Shown: positions 1-4,787, counted from the stretch's first letter. The stretch: 11,804 nucleotides of DNA from Baffinella frigidus (GCA_026770585.1 MU646326.1:1079776-1091579), one strand, 5' to 3'. Notes: a model not told the origin generated them from the letters alone. A program made the numbers and translations.

Positions 1-69
1 TGGGATATGTGTATGCAGGCTAAGGAGGAGGCGGAGATTGAAGCGGTCTGCCCCCCTCTAATTGCATAG
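1..69 (+). pseudogene. short coding-like stretch, unrecognised
   Basis: From the ATG at 7 the frame reads MCMQAKEEAEIEAVCPP and stops at TAG 67-69. The Glu/Ala-rich QAKEEAEIEA stretch resembles the charged helix at the start of the alpha fragments downstream (EADKRQEER), so it may be the edge of another exon relic. It is too short to identify and the left side lies outside the window. The link to alpha is inference. Confidence 0.2.
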
Positions 70-85
70 CGGTTGAATCGCAATT

Positions 86-238
86 TTTTTCTCGAGATAT
101 AACTGCATCAGGATCGCTTTGTATGCTCCGTTAGCTTTGGTTCGTGGCGTGTTTGGGTGTTTTTTGCTATCTTGGGCACAAGCACCCATGTCTAACACAC
201 AATATACGTGATAATGATTCAGTATTTTTCTGAGATGA
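86..238. mobile_element. foldback element X, AATT duplication
   Basis: Imperfect inverted arms lie at about 86-110 and 214-238: the right arm ends TTTTTCTGAGATGA and its reverse complement matches the left arm with several mismatches. AATT flanks both sides (82-85 and 239-242), a 4-bp target duplication. The right arm resembles that of element L (GATTCAGTTATCTTTCGAGATGA at L versus GATTCAG-TATTTTTCTGAGATGA here), so X and L are probably one family. The 150-bp size, lack of coding and 4-bp duplication fit a non-autonomous MITE-like foldback. Confidence 0.6.
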
Positions 239-291
239 AATTGCACGGCATATTATAGCCAAATCACAGCACACTGTGTGAGACAGACGAA

Positions 292-481
292 CCACACGAG
301 AATGCTAGAGGGGCCTATTTAAAACCGATGTGCTTTCAAAAGTGGGCATTTGTGTAGTCACATTCGTTGCTTGGTCACGTAACTCTGCGAAATTAGCACA
401 GGCGCGAGGTTGGGACACCCTATCCTGGTGTTATATTTACAACCCCACGTGTAAATAGGCCCCTCTTGAATTCTCGAGTGG
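292..481. mobile_element. foldback element C1, CCACTCGAG family
   Basis: Terminal inverted repeats of 30 bp lie at 292-321 and 452-481 and match at 27 of 30 positions; they start CCACaCGAGAAT / CCACTCGAGAAT and contain AGAGGGGCCTATTTA. AA flanks both ends (290-291, 482-483). Removing the element and one AA gives CAGACGAACGGCAGG, which matches the uninterrupted CAGACAAACGGCAGG at 1325 with one mismatch. This is an internal empty-site test that supports a real insertion. C2 at 6027-6238 is the second copy. Confidence 0.78.
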
Positions 482-517
482 AACGGCAGGAGGCGCTGCT
501 GCTCGGGGTCAACGACT

Positions 518-657
518 TTATCCGGGGAGACACATTCTTCTTTCATTTCCTGGCATCGAAAATTACTACACAAATGCTTTGATATTAATAGTAAGAACGA
601 ATCGTGTGGTAATTTTCGTTGCCAGAAAATGAAAGAAAAATATGTTTCCCCGGACAA
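518..657. mobile_element. foldback MITE A1 (140 bp)
   Basis: Near-complete palindrome. The left arm starts TTATCCGGGGAGACA and runs into GAAAATTACTACACAAATGC; the right arm is TGTGGTAATTTTCGTTGCCAG and ends CCCCGGACAA. GACT at 514-517 and 658-661 is the 4-bp target duplication. It lies inside alpha fragment 1. No coding capacity. Family A has six copies with both ends in the window, of nearly constant length, so mobility by a trans-acting transposase is the natural inference; no transposase is visible here. Confidence 0.87.
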
Positions 658-799
658 GACTTTTGGCCAAATAACCTGTGCGGGGTAGTCAAGAGCAATC
701 AACTTTTCAGGCCCCCTTGAAATCCGACAAACGTGGAATCTACGGGGATGTGATCACACAGGGGAGGCTACCCGCCACCAAAACCTCAGTGGTCAGATC

Positions 800-940
800 T
801 CAAAGGGAAACGGTTTTAATTTAAAACCATTGGATTCAATGAAAATTACTACACGCATGCTTTAATATTACTAGTAAAACTCAGTGTGTGTAGTAAATTT
901 TGTTGCCAGAAAGTGTTAAATTAAAAACATTTTCCTATGA
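800..940. mobile_element. foldback MITE A2 (141 bp)
   Basis: Starts TCAAAGGGAAACGG and ends CATTTTCCTATGA, with the family core GAAAATTACTACAC at about 842 and its inverted partner GTGTAGTAAATTTTGTTGCC at 887-906. GATC flanks both ends (796-799, 941-944). Its arms (GGTTTTAATTTAAAACC) are shared with A6 in the opposite orientation, and A6 has exactly the same length. The flanks at 664-795 and 945-985 hold no recognisable gene. Confidence 0.88.
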
Positions 941-985
941 GATCACCCTGCCACACGCCACCACCCCTGAGCAGGCCGCCTAATT

Positions 986-1156
986 TCATAGGGTAACGGC
1001 CTGAAAATGGGGTAGTTAGGCATACGGTATTGCCTAGGACCTGCTACCGTAGGCCGAGACTTTTTGGTCCTAGGATCCCTCGGCCTACGGTAGGAGGTCC
1101 TAGGCAATGCCGTATGCCTAACTACCCCATTTTCAGGCCGTTAGCCTATGAGATTA
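986..1156. mobile_element. long-armed palindrome E, A-type terminus
   Basis: Arms 994-1058 and 1079-1143 are reverse complements at 63 of 65 positions around a 20-bp loop. Outer arms continue as TAATTTCATAGG on the left and CCTATGAGATTA on the right. The right end GAGATTAAATGA is identical to the right edge of A4, and flanks AATT (982-985) and AATG (1157-1160) agree at 3 of 4. The core carries GCCTAGGACC and CTACCGTAGG, also found in K, E2 and the 11-bp satellite. It could extrude as a cruciform. I infer an A-type end on a different core. Confidence 0.8.
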
Positions 1157-1157
1157 A

Positions 1158-1344
1158 ATGAAGGGTGCACACCACCAGCCATCCGAAGAGAACCAAATCG
1201 GGTTGGAGTTGACTAAATTTTATCACCAATTTTGTCACCACGCTCTCGGGGTTTATCCCTGGTGAAATTTACTGCATGGGCCATATTCGGATTTGGCTCT
1301 CCTCTAGTGGCAGGTGGCAGGAAGCAGACAAACGGCAGGAGGGG
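1158..1344 (+). pseudogene. alpha fragment 2, split by D1
   Basis: The codons before D1 read KGA plus CA. After D1 and one CA copy are removed they continue as Q-EADKRQEG. The uninterrupted relative at 1966 reads KGAQKADKRQEER. Codon differences include CAG/CAA and GCA/GCG (both synonymous) and GAA/AAG. The frame is therefore preserved exactly when D1 is taken out. Reading continues past the alpha match into unrelated sequence, so this is a relic or a partial exon. Function unknown. Confidence 0.55.
1172..1317. mobile_element. foldback element D1, CA duplication
   Basis: Termini CCACCAGCC and GGCAGGTGG are inverted, and the arms continue as GAGAACCAAATC...TAAATTTTATCACC versus GGTGAAATTTAC...GATTTGGCTCTC. 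CA at 1170-1171 and 1318-1319 is a 2-bp target duplication. Comparison with the unsplit alpha copy at 1966-2022 supplies an empty site. The right arm of a second copy (D2) precedes alpha fragment 5, at the same alpha position. Confidence 0.75.
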
Positions 1345-1371
1345 TCGAATTTCAGTCACTGTCAAATTTCA

Positions 1372-1552
1372 TCAAATTGACCACGAGACTTGTATCAAAT
1401 TGACCTCATCCGGGAACAAGTATTTTTCTTTAAAAAAATCTGCACGAAAATTACTACACAATTGCTTCGGACGTGACCCGGTGTGTAGTAATTTTCATTG
1501 CCAGCTTTTAAAAGAAAAATAGTTGTTCCCGGATTAGACCACGAGACTTGTA
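1372..1552 (+). repeat. 23-bp tandem duplication, second unit split by A3
   Basis: The unit begins TCAAATTGACCACGAGACTT and occupies 1372-1394 uninterrupted. A second unit starts at 1395, is cut after GACC (1402-1405) by A3, and resumes GACCACGAGACTTGTA at 1537-1552. The first unit is thus the empty site of the second, and fixes the target duplication at GACC. Confidence 0.85.
1406..1536. mobile_element. foldback MITE A3 (131 bp)
   Basis: Starts TCATCCGGGAACAAG and ends TTGTTCCCGGATTA. The core arms are CGAAAATTACTACACAATTG and TGTGTAGTAATTTTCATTGCC. GACC is duplicated at 1402-1405 and 1537-1540. It is about 10 bp shorter than the 141-bp copies because the centre between the arms is shorter. 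The neighbouring tandem unit proves the insertion. Confidence 0.88.
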
Positions 1553-1774
1553 GCTGACATTCCGACTCACGACCTGGAGTGGCCACAACTGCGGGTATGG
1601 TTGGTCACCATTTGGCTGACGTAATGAATTTGAAGCTCGCTGTCGGGGGTCGCTGTGGAGATGGCTGGACGTTCTGGTTTAGGGTCTCGTTGTTAGTTTG
1701 ATACCGCGCGGACGTGGGAACCTTGAAGCTTGGGACGAGGAGTTGCGTGTTCCAAGTTCTGGGTACACTTGTTT
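1553..1774. other. unassigned stretch
   Basis: No convincing coding pattern, palindrome or repeat of another part of the window was found here. It contains a single TTTAGGG heptamer-like TTTAGGGTC at about 1678 and mixed-composition sequence. Confidence 0.5.
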
Positions 1775-1830
1775 GTACCACGAAAACGAAACGTTGCGTT
1801 CTGAAATTCCAAGTAATGACCTGTCGTGGG
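1775..1830 (+). repeat. repeat R, copy 1
   Basis: About 55 bp (GTACCACGAAA...CGTTGCGTTCTGAAAT...CAGTAATGACCTG pattern) shared in the same orientation with 8831-8885. At 8831 it overlaps the end of the delta ORF (codons ...FSTTK stop). Copy 1 differs by a few substitutions and an indel and has no attached ORF that I recognise. Its nature is unknown. Confidence 0.65.
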
Positions 1831-1910
1831 TACAGGAGGCAGATTAAACCGGGGAAGCCAACATTTGATCATTTAATTAAGCGGCTAATTAGACGGCCTT
1901 AAATAAGGGA

Positions 1911-1951
1911 GGCTAACATTTGATCAAATGAACTAATATTTGATGTTAGCC
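1911..1951. repeat. AT-rich hairpin
   Basis: Inverted arms GGCTAACAT (1911-1919) and ATGTTAGCC (1943-1951) enclose TTGATCAAATG-rich sequence with its own TTTGATCAAA palindrome. The flanks (TTAATTAAGCGGCTAATTAG at 1873 onward) share the CTAATTA theme with the centres of elements L and N. It may be a decayed foldback. Confidence 0.5.
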
Positions 1952-1965
1952 GCCTAAGTGAATGA

Positions 1966-2022
1966 AAGGGTGCACAAAAGGCGGACAAACGGCAGGAGGA
2001 GCGGTTACTGGAGCTCATAAGC
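1966..2022 (+). pseudogene. alpha fragment 3, uninterrupted 5' part
   Basis: Reads KGAQKADKRQEERLLELIS before entering the CCTACCGTAGG repeat core and the 11-bp satellite. This is the reference empty site for D1 at 1172. The 5' half of alpha (charged, helical, EADKRQEER) is present; the SDLAK half is absent, apparently replaced by the repeat that follows. Function unknown. Confidence 0.5.
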
Positions 2023-2035
2023 CCTACCGTAGGGC

Positions 2036-2123
2036 CCTAGGACCTGCCTAGGACCTGCCTAGGACCTGCCTAGGACCTGCCTAGGACCTGCCTAGGACCT
2101 GCCTAGGACCTGCCTAGGACCTG
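2036..2123 (+). repeat. 11-bp satellite, 8 perfect copies
   Basis: CCTAGGACCTG is repeated eight times without error, each unit containing the CCTAGG palindrome. The same words occur once in element E (about 1033), in E2 (about 3976) and in K. The array probably grew by slippage from one of these cores: it follows CCCTACCGTAGGG directly. The 11-bp period is close to one helical turn. Confidence 0.95.
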
Positions 2124-2154
2124 TCAAGGGTCGATTTGGACCCCCTCGAACGCC

Positions 2155-2181
2155 CAGGAGGCAGACTAGCGGCAGGAGGAC
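2155..2181 (+). pseudogene. alpha fragment 4 with in-frame stop
   Basis: Reads QEAD-stop-RQED, so the alpha 5' motif is present but broken by TAG at 2167-2169, where other copies have AAA or GAA. This shows that at least some alpha copies are dead. Confidence 0.45.
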
Positions 2182-2201
2182 CAAACCACTCCAGGCCCTT
2201 G

Positions 2202-2336
2202 GGTAGGGTATTCCATGCTCGTTCTTGGAGCCGTTTGCTCGTTCTTGGATCCGTTTTACTGATAAAAGATGACTTTTGAGAACCGTGTCCCCTGAAAAAA
2301 TGACTTTTGAATACCCCCCCCTCCAGCCCTGCGTGC
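2202..2336 (-). repeat. repeat G, copy 1 (minus orientation)
   Basis: Reverse-complement match to 2757-2890. Shared words are GGGTAGGGTATTCCA at one end, two tandem CTCGTTCTTGGAGCCGTTT-like units, two TGACTTTTGA units and CCCTCCAGCCCTGCGTG at the other end. The ends (GGGTATTCCA / TGAATACCC) are loosely inverted. It may be a small mobile element, but no clear target duplication was found. Confidence 0.55.
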
Positions 2337-2353
2337 TCAGGATATGCCACCTG

Positions 2354-2554
2354 TAGAGCGCTGTGCAGAGAAGTTGGCCACCGGAAAATGGGGGGAAGGA
2401 AAATTCGGAGCCATTTCGTCCACTTTTGAGAAATTCACGGTACTAAAATTCTCAAAAGTTTACAAAATGGCTCCAATTTCTCGATGTTCAAAATGGCTCC
2501 AATTTCTCGATGTTTCATTATTGCCCGTGGCCAACTTCTCTGCACAGCGCTCTA
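2354..2554. mobile_element. hairpin element B1 (201 bp)
   Basis: The arms 2354-2381 and 2527-2554 are perfect 28-bp inverted repeats (TAGAGCGCTGTGCAGAGAAG...). The interior is also mostly self-complementary (GGAGCCATTTCGTCCACTTTTGAG versus CTCAAAAGTTTACAAAATGGCTCC, separately less than 30 bp each). A 26-bp segment starting CAAAATGGCTCC is tandemly duplicated at 2463-2488 and 2489-2514. No clear target duplication. It lies at the damaged left side of D2. Confidence 0.87.
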
Positions 2555-2558
2555 GCAA

Positions 2559-2649
2559 ATTTCACCAGGGACAACCCCTGAGAGGTTGTCCCTGGTGACG
2601 AAATGTACTCAGCTTCAAGCTGATTTGGTTCTCTTCTGGTGGCTGGTGG
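2559..2649. mobile_element. foldback D2, right part, with inner hairpin
   Basis: The right arm TGATTTGGTTCTCTTCTGG...CTGGTGG matches the right arm of D1 and ends with CA (2650-2651) at the same place in alpha as D1. An inner perfect hairpin has 15-bp arms TCACCAGGGACAACC (2562-2576) and GGTTGTCCCTGGTGA (2584-2598). The left arm appears to be interrupted or replaced by B1: CCACCTG at 2347-2353 may be its remnant. That last step is inference. Confidence 0.5.
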
Positions 2650-2757
2650 CAGGAGGCAGATGAACAACAGGAGGAGCGGTTACGGGAGCGGGCGCTCCTC
2701 ATCGGGATCAGCGATCTGGCGAAAGACGAGCAGCTTAAGGTCCGCGTCAAACCATGA
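2650..2757 (+). pseudogene. alpha fragment 5, longest intact copy
   Basis: Open reading: QEADEQQEERLRERALLIGI then SDLAKDEQLKVRVKP and TGA at 2755-2757. The first part is charged and likely helical. The second part is the SDLAKDEQLK core found in eight further copies. No ATG in a sensible place precedes it; it follows D2. It may be an exon end or a relic. The protein family is not recognised. Synonymous differences from the other copies (ATC/ATT, CTG/TTG, GAC/GAT, CAG/CAA, CTT/CTC) suggest that the ancestors were translated. Confidence 0.6.
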
Positions 2758-2927
2758 CCACGCAGGGCTGGAGGGGGGCATATTCAAAAGTCATTTTTTC
2801 GAGGGAAAACGGTATTCAAAAGTCGATTTTCACCAGAAAACGGCTCCAAGAGCGCGCTAATGGCTCCAAGAACGCGCTTGGAATACCCTACCCGCTCCCG
2901 TAACCGCTCCTCCTGTTGTTCATCTGC
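2656..2927. repeat. perfect 37-bp inverted duplication of alpha sequence
   Basis: 2656-2692 (codons of ADEQQEERLRER) and 2891-2927 are exact reverse complements, enclosing 198 bp. On the far side of the inverted arm the SDLAK part of alpha resumes in direct orientation (2927 onward). So coding sequence has been copied in inverted form around repeat G. This is what a newly formed foldback end would look like. Confidence 0.92.
2757..2890 (+). repeat. repeat G, copy 2
   Basis: Direct-orientation partner of 2202-2336: GCAGGGCTGGAGGGGGG, two TTCAAAAGTC(A/G)TTTT units, two GGCTCCAAGA(A/G)CGCG units and TTGGAATACCCTACC at the end. It lies between the two 37-bp inverted arms. Confidence 0.55.
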
Positions 2928-3004
2928 TCCTCATCGGGATCAGCGATCTGGCGAAAGACGAGCAGCTCAAGGTGCTGTTTGTTCGTCTTCTGTTTCATCC
3001 TTAG
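2927..3004 (+). pseudogene. alpha fragment 6, 3' half
   Basis: Reads LLIGISDLAKDEQLKVLFVR then LLFHP and stops at TAG 3002-3004. The continuation VLFVRLL is comparable to ALLFRLI in fragment 12 at 4320, which suggests the original protein ran on past QLK. The upstream charged half is present only as the inverted copy 2891-2927. Confidence 0.55.
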
Positions 3005-3045
3005 AGCGGGCTTTGCATCTGTTGGCCATGATAACATGGCCTTGC

Positions 3046-3117
3046 GTGTTGCTCATCAGGATTAGCGATTTGGCGAAAGATGAGCAACTCAAGGTCCGCG
3101 CCAGGGCATATGTGTAG
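3046..3117 (+). pseudogene. alpha fragment 7
   Basis: Reads VLLIRISDLAKDEQLKVRAR and runs into the minisatellite, stopping at TAG 3115-3117. Upstream, 3001-3035 (GAGCGGGCTTTGCATCTGTT-GGCCAT) resembles 4594-4615, and GGCCATG/CATGGCC at 3024-3041 is a small hairpin. Compared with fragment 5, the core differs mostly at third codon positions. Confidence 0.5.
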
Positions 3118-3322
3118 TATACGACCAACTTGTGTAGTAGTATACGACCAACTTGTGTAGTATGTGTAGTATACGACCAACGTGTGTAGTATGTGTAGTA
3201 TACGACCAACTTGTGTAGTATGTGTAGTATACGACCAACGTGTGTAGTATGTGTAGTATACGACCAACTTGTGTAGTATGTGTAGTATACGACCAACTTG
3301 TGTAGTATACGACCAACGTGTG
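3109..3322 (+). repeat. 29-bp minisatellite
   Basis: The unit is two TGTGTAGTA 9-mers, TACGACCAAC and one variable base. Eight TACGACCAAC words occur; some units have only one 9-mer (20 bp). The variable base after CAAC reads T,T,G,T,G,T,T,G. The 9-mer resembles TGTGTAGTAA of the family A arms, a possible seed, though that is speculative. ORFs through the array are artefacts of its lack of stops on the minus strand. Confidence 0.95.
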
Positions 3323-3375
3323 ATTTTAGCGCGAACGAGTGTGTTTGAAACACTTTTAGCGCGAACGAGTGTGTT
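3323..3375 (+). repeat. two copies of the TTTTAGCGCGAACGAGTGTG motif
   Basis: (A)TTTTAGCGCGAACGAGTGTG occurs at 3323-3345 and 3352-3375; a third copy, preceded by ACAC, is at 5279-5304. AACAC and GTGTT at the edges are inverted, so each is a short imperfect hairpin. Function unknown. Confidence 0.75.
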
Positions 3376-3381
3376 CAGCGG

Positions 3382-3443
3382 GCGCTGCGGATCGGTGTTA
3401 GCGATTTGGCGAAAGATGAGCAACTCAAGGTCCGCGCCAAATC
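3382..3443 (+). pseudogene. alpha fragment 8, cut by A4
   Basis: Reads ALRIGVSDLAKDEQLKVRAK and is interrupted by A4 after the AATC at 3440-3443. Joining across A4 gives GCCAAATGACGATTCCCACT, which aligns with GCCAGGACATGATTCCCACT after fragment 10 (3694-3713). That is an independent empty site. Confidence 0.5.
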
Positions 3444-3584
3444 TCACCCGGACGAGTGTCCAAGTTGATTACGATCTGGCAACGAAAATTACTACACAAT
3501 TGTTTTTACTATTACTTGTATGGACCAGCTGTGTGGTAAATTTCGTTGCCAGTTCGTATTTAACTTGAATACTCGGGGAGATTA
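3444..3584. mobile_element. foldback MITE A4 (141 bp)
   Basis: Starts TCACCCGGACGAGTG and ends ACTCGGGGAGATTA. The arms CTGGCAACGAAAATTACTAC and GTGGTAAATTTCGTTGCCAG face each other near the centre. Flanks AATC (3440-3443) and AATG (3585-3588) agree at three of four bases. It is inserted directly after alpha fragment 8. Confidence 0.86.
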
Positions 3585-3611
3585 AATGACGATTCCCACT
3601 TATGCCCTCAT

Positions 3612-3705
3612 GCGCTGTTGCTCGGCGTCAGCGATTTGGCGAAAGATGAGCAGGATTAGCGTTTTGGGGAAAGATGAGCAACTCAAGGTCCGCGCCAGGA
3701 CATGA
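3612..3705 (+). pseudogene. alpha fragments 9 and 10 in tandem
   Basis: Fragment 9 reads ALLLGVSDLAKDEQD and stops at 3657-3659. Fragment 10 overlaps it as a partial repeat, ISVLGKDEQLKVRART and TGA at 3703-3705. Both are preceded or followed by CCCACTT(A/G)TGCCCTC, so the alpha core here is part of a roughly 85-bp tandem unit. That would correspond to a repeat of about 28 residues if once translated. Confidence 0.5.
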
Positions 3706-3753
3706 TTCCCACTTGTGCCCTCGTGATTTCAGTAGGGATCCGCGCCAGGGCAT

Positions 3754-3926
3754 AGAGCGCTGTGCAGAGAAGTTGGCCACCGGAAAATGGGAAAATGGGG
3801 AAATTGGAGCCATTTTGTCCACTTTTCAGAAATTCCTGGTACTAATTTTCTCAAAAGTTGACAAAATGGCTCCAATTTCTCGATTTTCCATTATTTCCCG
3901 TGGCCAACTTCTCTGCACAGCGCTCT
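3754..3926. mobile_element. hairpin element B2 (173 bp)
   Basis: Perfect 27-bp ends at 3754-3780 and 3900-3926, identical to B1. The interior (GGAGCCATTTTGTCCACTTT versus the facing AAAAGTTGACAAAATGGCTC) is also paired, so the element is one long hairpin. It lacks the 26-bp duplication of B1. It is followed after five bases by E2. No target duplication is obvious. Confidence 0.87.
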
Positions 3927-3931
3927 GAGTG

Positions 3932-4072
3932 GGATTTGCAGACGCTCGCGCCGGGTAGTTAGGCCTACGGCATTGCCTAGGACCTCCTACCGTAGGCCGA
4001 GGGATCCATTCCCTATCACTCGCGGTATCGGGGGGTGAGCGACCGGGGTTTGCGCGAGCGTCTGAAAATCCG
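3932..4072. mobile_element. foldback E2 with CCTAGG/CCGTAGG core
   Basis: Arms GGATTTGCAGACGCTCGCGC (3932-3951) and GCGCGAGCGTCTGAAAATCC (4053-4072) match at all but two positions. The interior TTAGGCCTACGGCATTGCCT, then AGGACCTCCTACCGTAGGCC, is shared with element E. The ends differ from E, so the core has been combined with other arms. It directly abuts alpha fragment 11. Confidence 0.65.
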
Positions 4073-4123
4073 CTGATCGGGATTAGCGATTTGGCGAAAG
4101 ATGAGCAGCTGAAGGTTCTGTCC
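4073..4123 (+). pseudogene. alpha fragment 11
   Basis: Reads LIGISDLAKDEQLKVLS and continues open (ILLILPDFRPK) into unrelated sequence and repeat K1. It starts at the edge of E2, as if E2 had inserted at the ALLIG position of the motif. Confidence 0.5.
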
Positions 4124-4166
4124 ATTCTCCTGATTCTTCCAGATTTTCGGCCCAAATCGGGCCACC

Positions 4167-4285
4167 TTTCCGTTACCTTGTCCGTAGGAACCCCCCCTAT
4201 GTCCCTACGGATTGCCTACCGTAGGGTCCTAGGTCTTATCGCTTAGGGATTATTCGAGATCCCTTCGAATTTCGCTGTGTGGCGA
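4167..4285 (+). repeat. repeat K, copy 1
   Basis: TTCCGTTACCTTGTCCGTAG, then CCCTACGG-ATTGCCTA-CCGTAGGG (8-bp inverted arms), TCCTAGGTCTTATCGCTTAG and ATCCCTTCGAA. The other copies are 5771-5899 (reverse orientation) and 9187-9298 (direct). The family holds a hairpin of CCCTACGG/CCGTAGGG and shares CCTAGG with E. Role unknown. Confidence 0.75.
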
Positions 4286-4319
4286 GAATGCAAAAGGAGC
4301 CCGTTTCAAACCGAGGTGT

Positions 4320-4418
4320 TTTCTCGGCGTCAGCGACTTGGCGAAAAATGAGCAGCTCAAGGCGCTGCTTTTTCGTCTGATCCGGACAGGAGCCTACCCG
4401 GGGTCAAACGCTGAATAA
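4320..4418 (+). pseudogene. alpha fragment 12, longest 3' extension
   Basis: Reads FLGVSDLAKNEQLKALLFRL then IRTGAYPGSNAE and stops at TAA 4416-4418. GCG CTG CTT TTT CGT CTG after the core parallels GTG CTG TTT GTT CGT CTT CTG of fragment 6, so the protein context extends beyond QLK. The product is not recognised. Confidence 0.5.
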
Positions 4419-4687
4419 CCCTTTATCGCAAAAGTTGACACGTTTTGTACCACTATGATAATTGTAAGAACATTTAGTACCAGAATCCATTCATCACGGG
4501 GGGCTCAGATTCTGAGCCCCCTGTGGGCAAAATAATCTCAAGTTGCCACATTTGCCTGTGGGTCCGCTCTTGTCCAGGCTTCTTCGTTAGAGCAGTGTTT
4601 GCATCTGTTGGCCATAAAAACAATCAAACAGTTGCCACTCATGCCCTCATGCTTTTTACTAGTAAGAAGGGTTATACGGCGCCATTT
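4419..4687. other. spacer with one perfect hairpin
   Basis: Contains an 11-bp perfect inverted repeat GGGGGCTCAGA (4499-4509) and TCTGAGCCCCC (4511-4521) with a one-base centre. It also has a TTTGCATCTGTTGGCCAT word (4598-4615) shared with 3011-3029, and CCACTCATGCCCTCATGC (4635-4652), shared with the alpha array at 3598. No gene is supported. Confidence 0.5.
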
Positions 4688-4787
4688 CAGTCCGGGCGCG
4701 GGTTTTTCCCATGGATACCTAACCGACCTCTGGTTGCTATCCACAGAGAGAAATGGCGGTCGCCCTCACGCGCGCCGCCAAGGGCGT
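4688..4787 (+). pseudogene. H repeat 1 (truncated)
   Basis: Shares TCCGGGCGCGGGTTTT, CCATGGATA, CTAACCGA, CTGGTTG, ATCCACAGAGAGAAATGGCG with H2. From ATG 4753 it reads MAVALTRAAKG, then diverges (VKVQL). A one-base loss near 4718 separates it from H2. Confidence 0.5.

Larger units (their letters stand above)
259..690 (+). pseudogene. alpha fragment 1, split by C1 and A1
   Basis: With C1 (292-481) and one AA copy removed, the frame from 259 runs CETDERQEALLLGVND up to position 516, matching the alpha pattern EADKRQEER...ALLLGVSDLAK seen at 1320, 1966, 2650 and 4320. A1 then interrupts at the GAC codon of ND. After A1 the sequence (gactttTGGCCAAAT) still resembles GAC TTG GCG AAA but is out of phase, so this copy is decayed. 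Product unknown. The value of the entry is that two different foldbacks sit inside one recognisable host sequence. Confidence 0.5.

Noticed and set aside
2393-2475. Dinoflagellate spliced-leader relic (AGCCATTTTG word in B elements)
   Set aside because: Only about 10 bases agree and they are part of the B hairpin arms; not enough to claim a spliced leader or the lineage.
2344-2598. 84-residue ORF across B1, and the matching 84-residue ORF across B2
   Set aside because: They run through a complete palindrome; both strands give open frames and the sequence is explained by the hairpin.
3109-3322. CRISPR array
   Set aside because: The units are directly adjacent without unique spacers, and the context is eukaryotic.
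2967-3447. Minus-strand ORFs of 75-148 residues (YYTHILHKLVV-like)
   Set aside because: Simple translation of the 29-bp minisatellite, open in several frames.
4499-4521. Bacterial rho-independent terminator
   Set aside because: A perfect GC stem is present but there is no T-run after it and no bacterial gene; it is one more palindrome.
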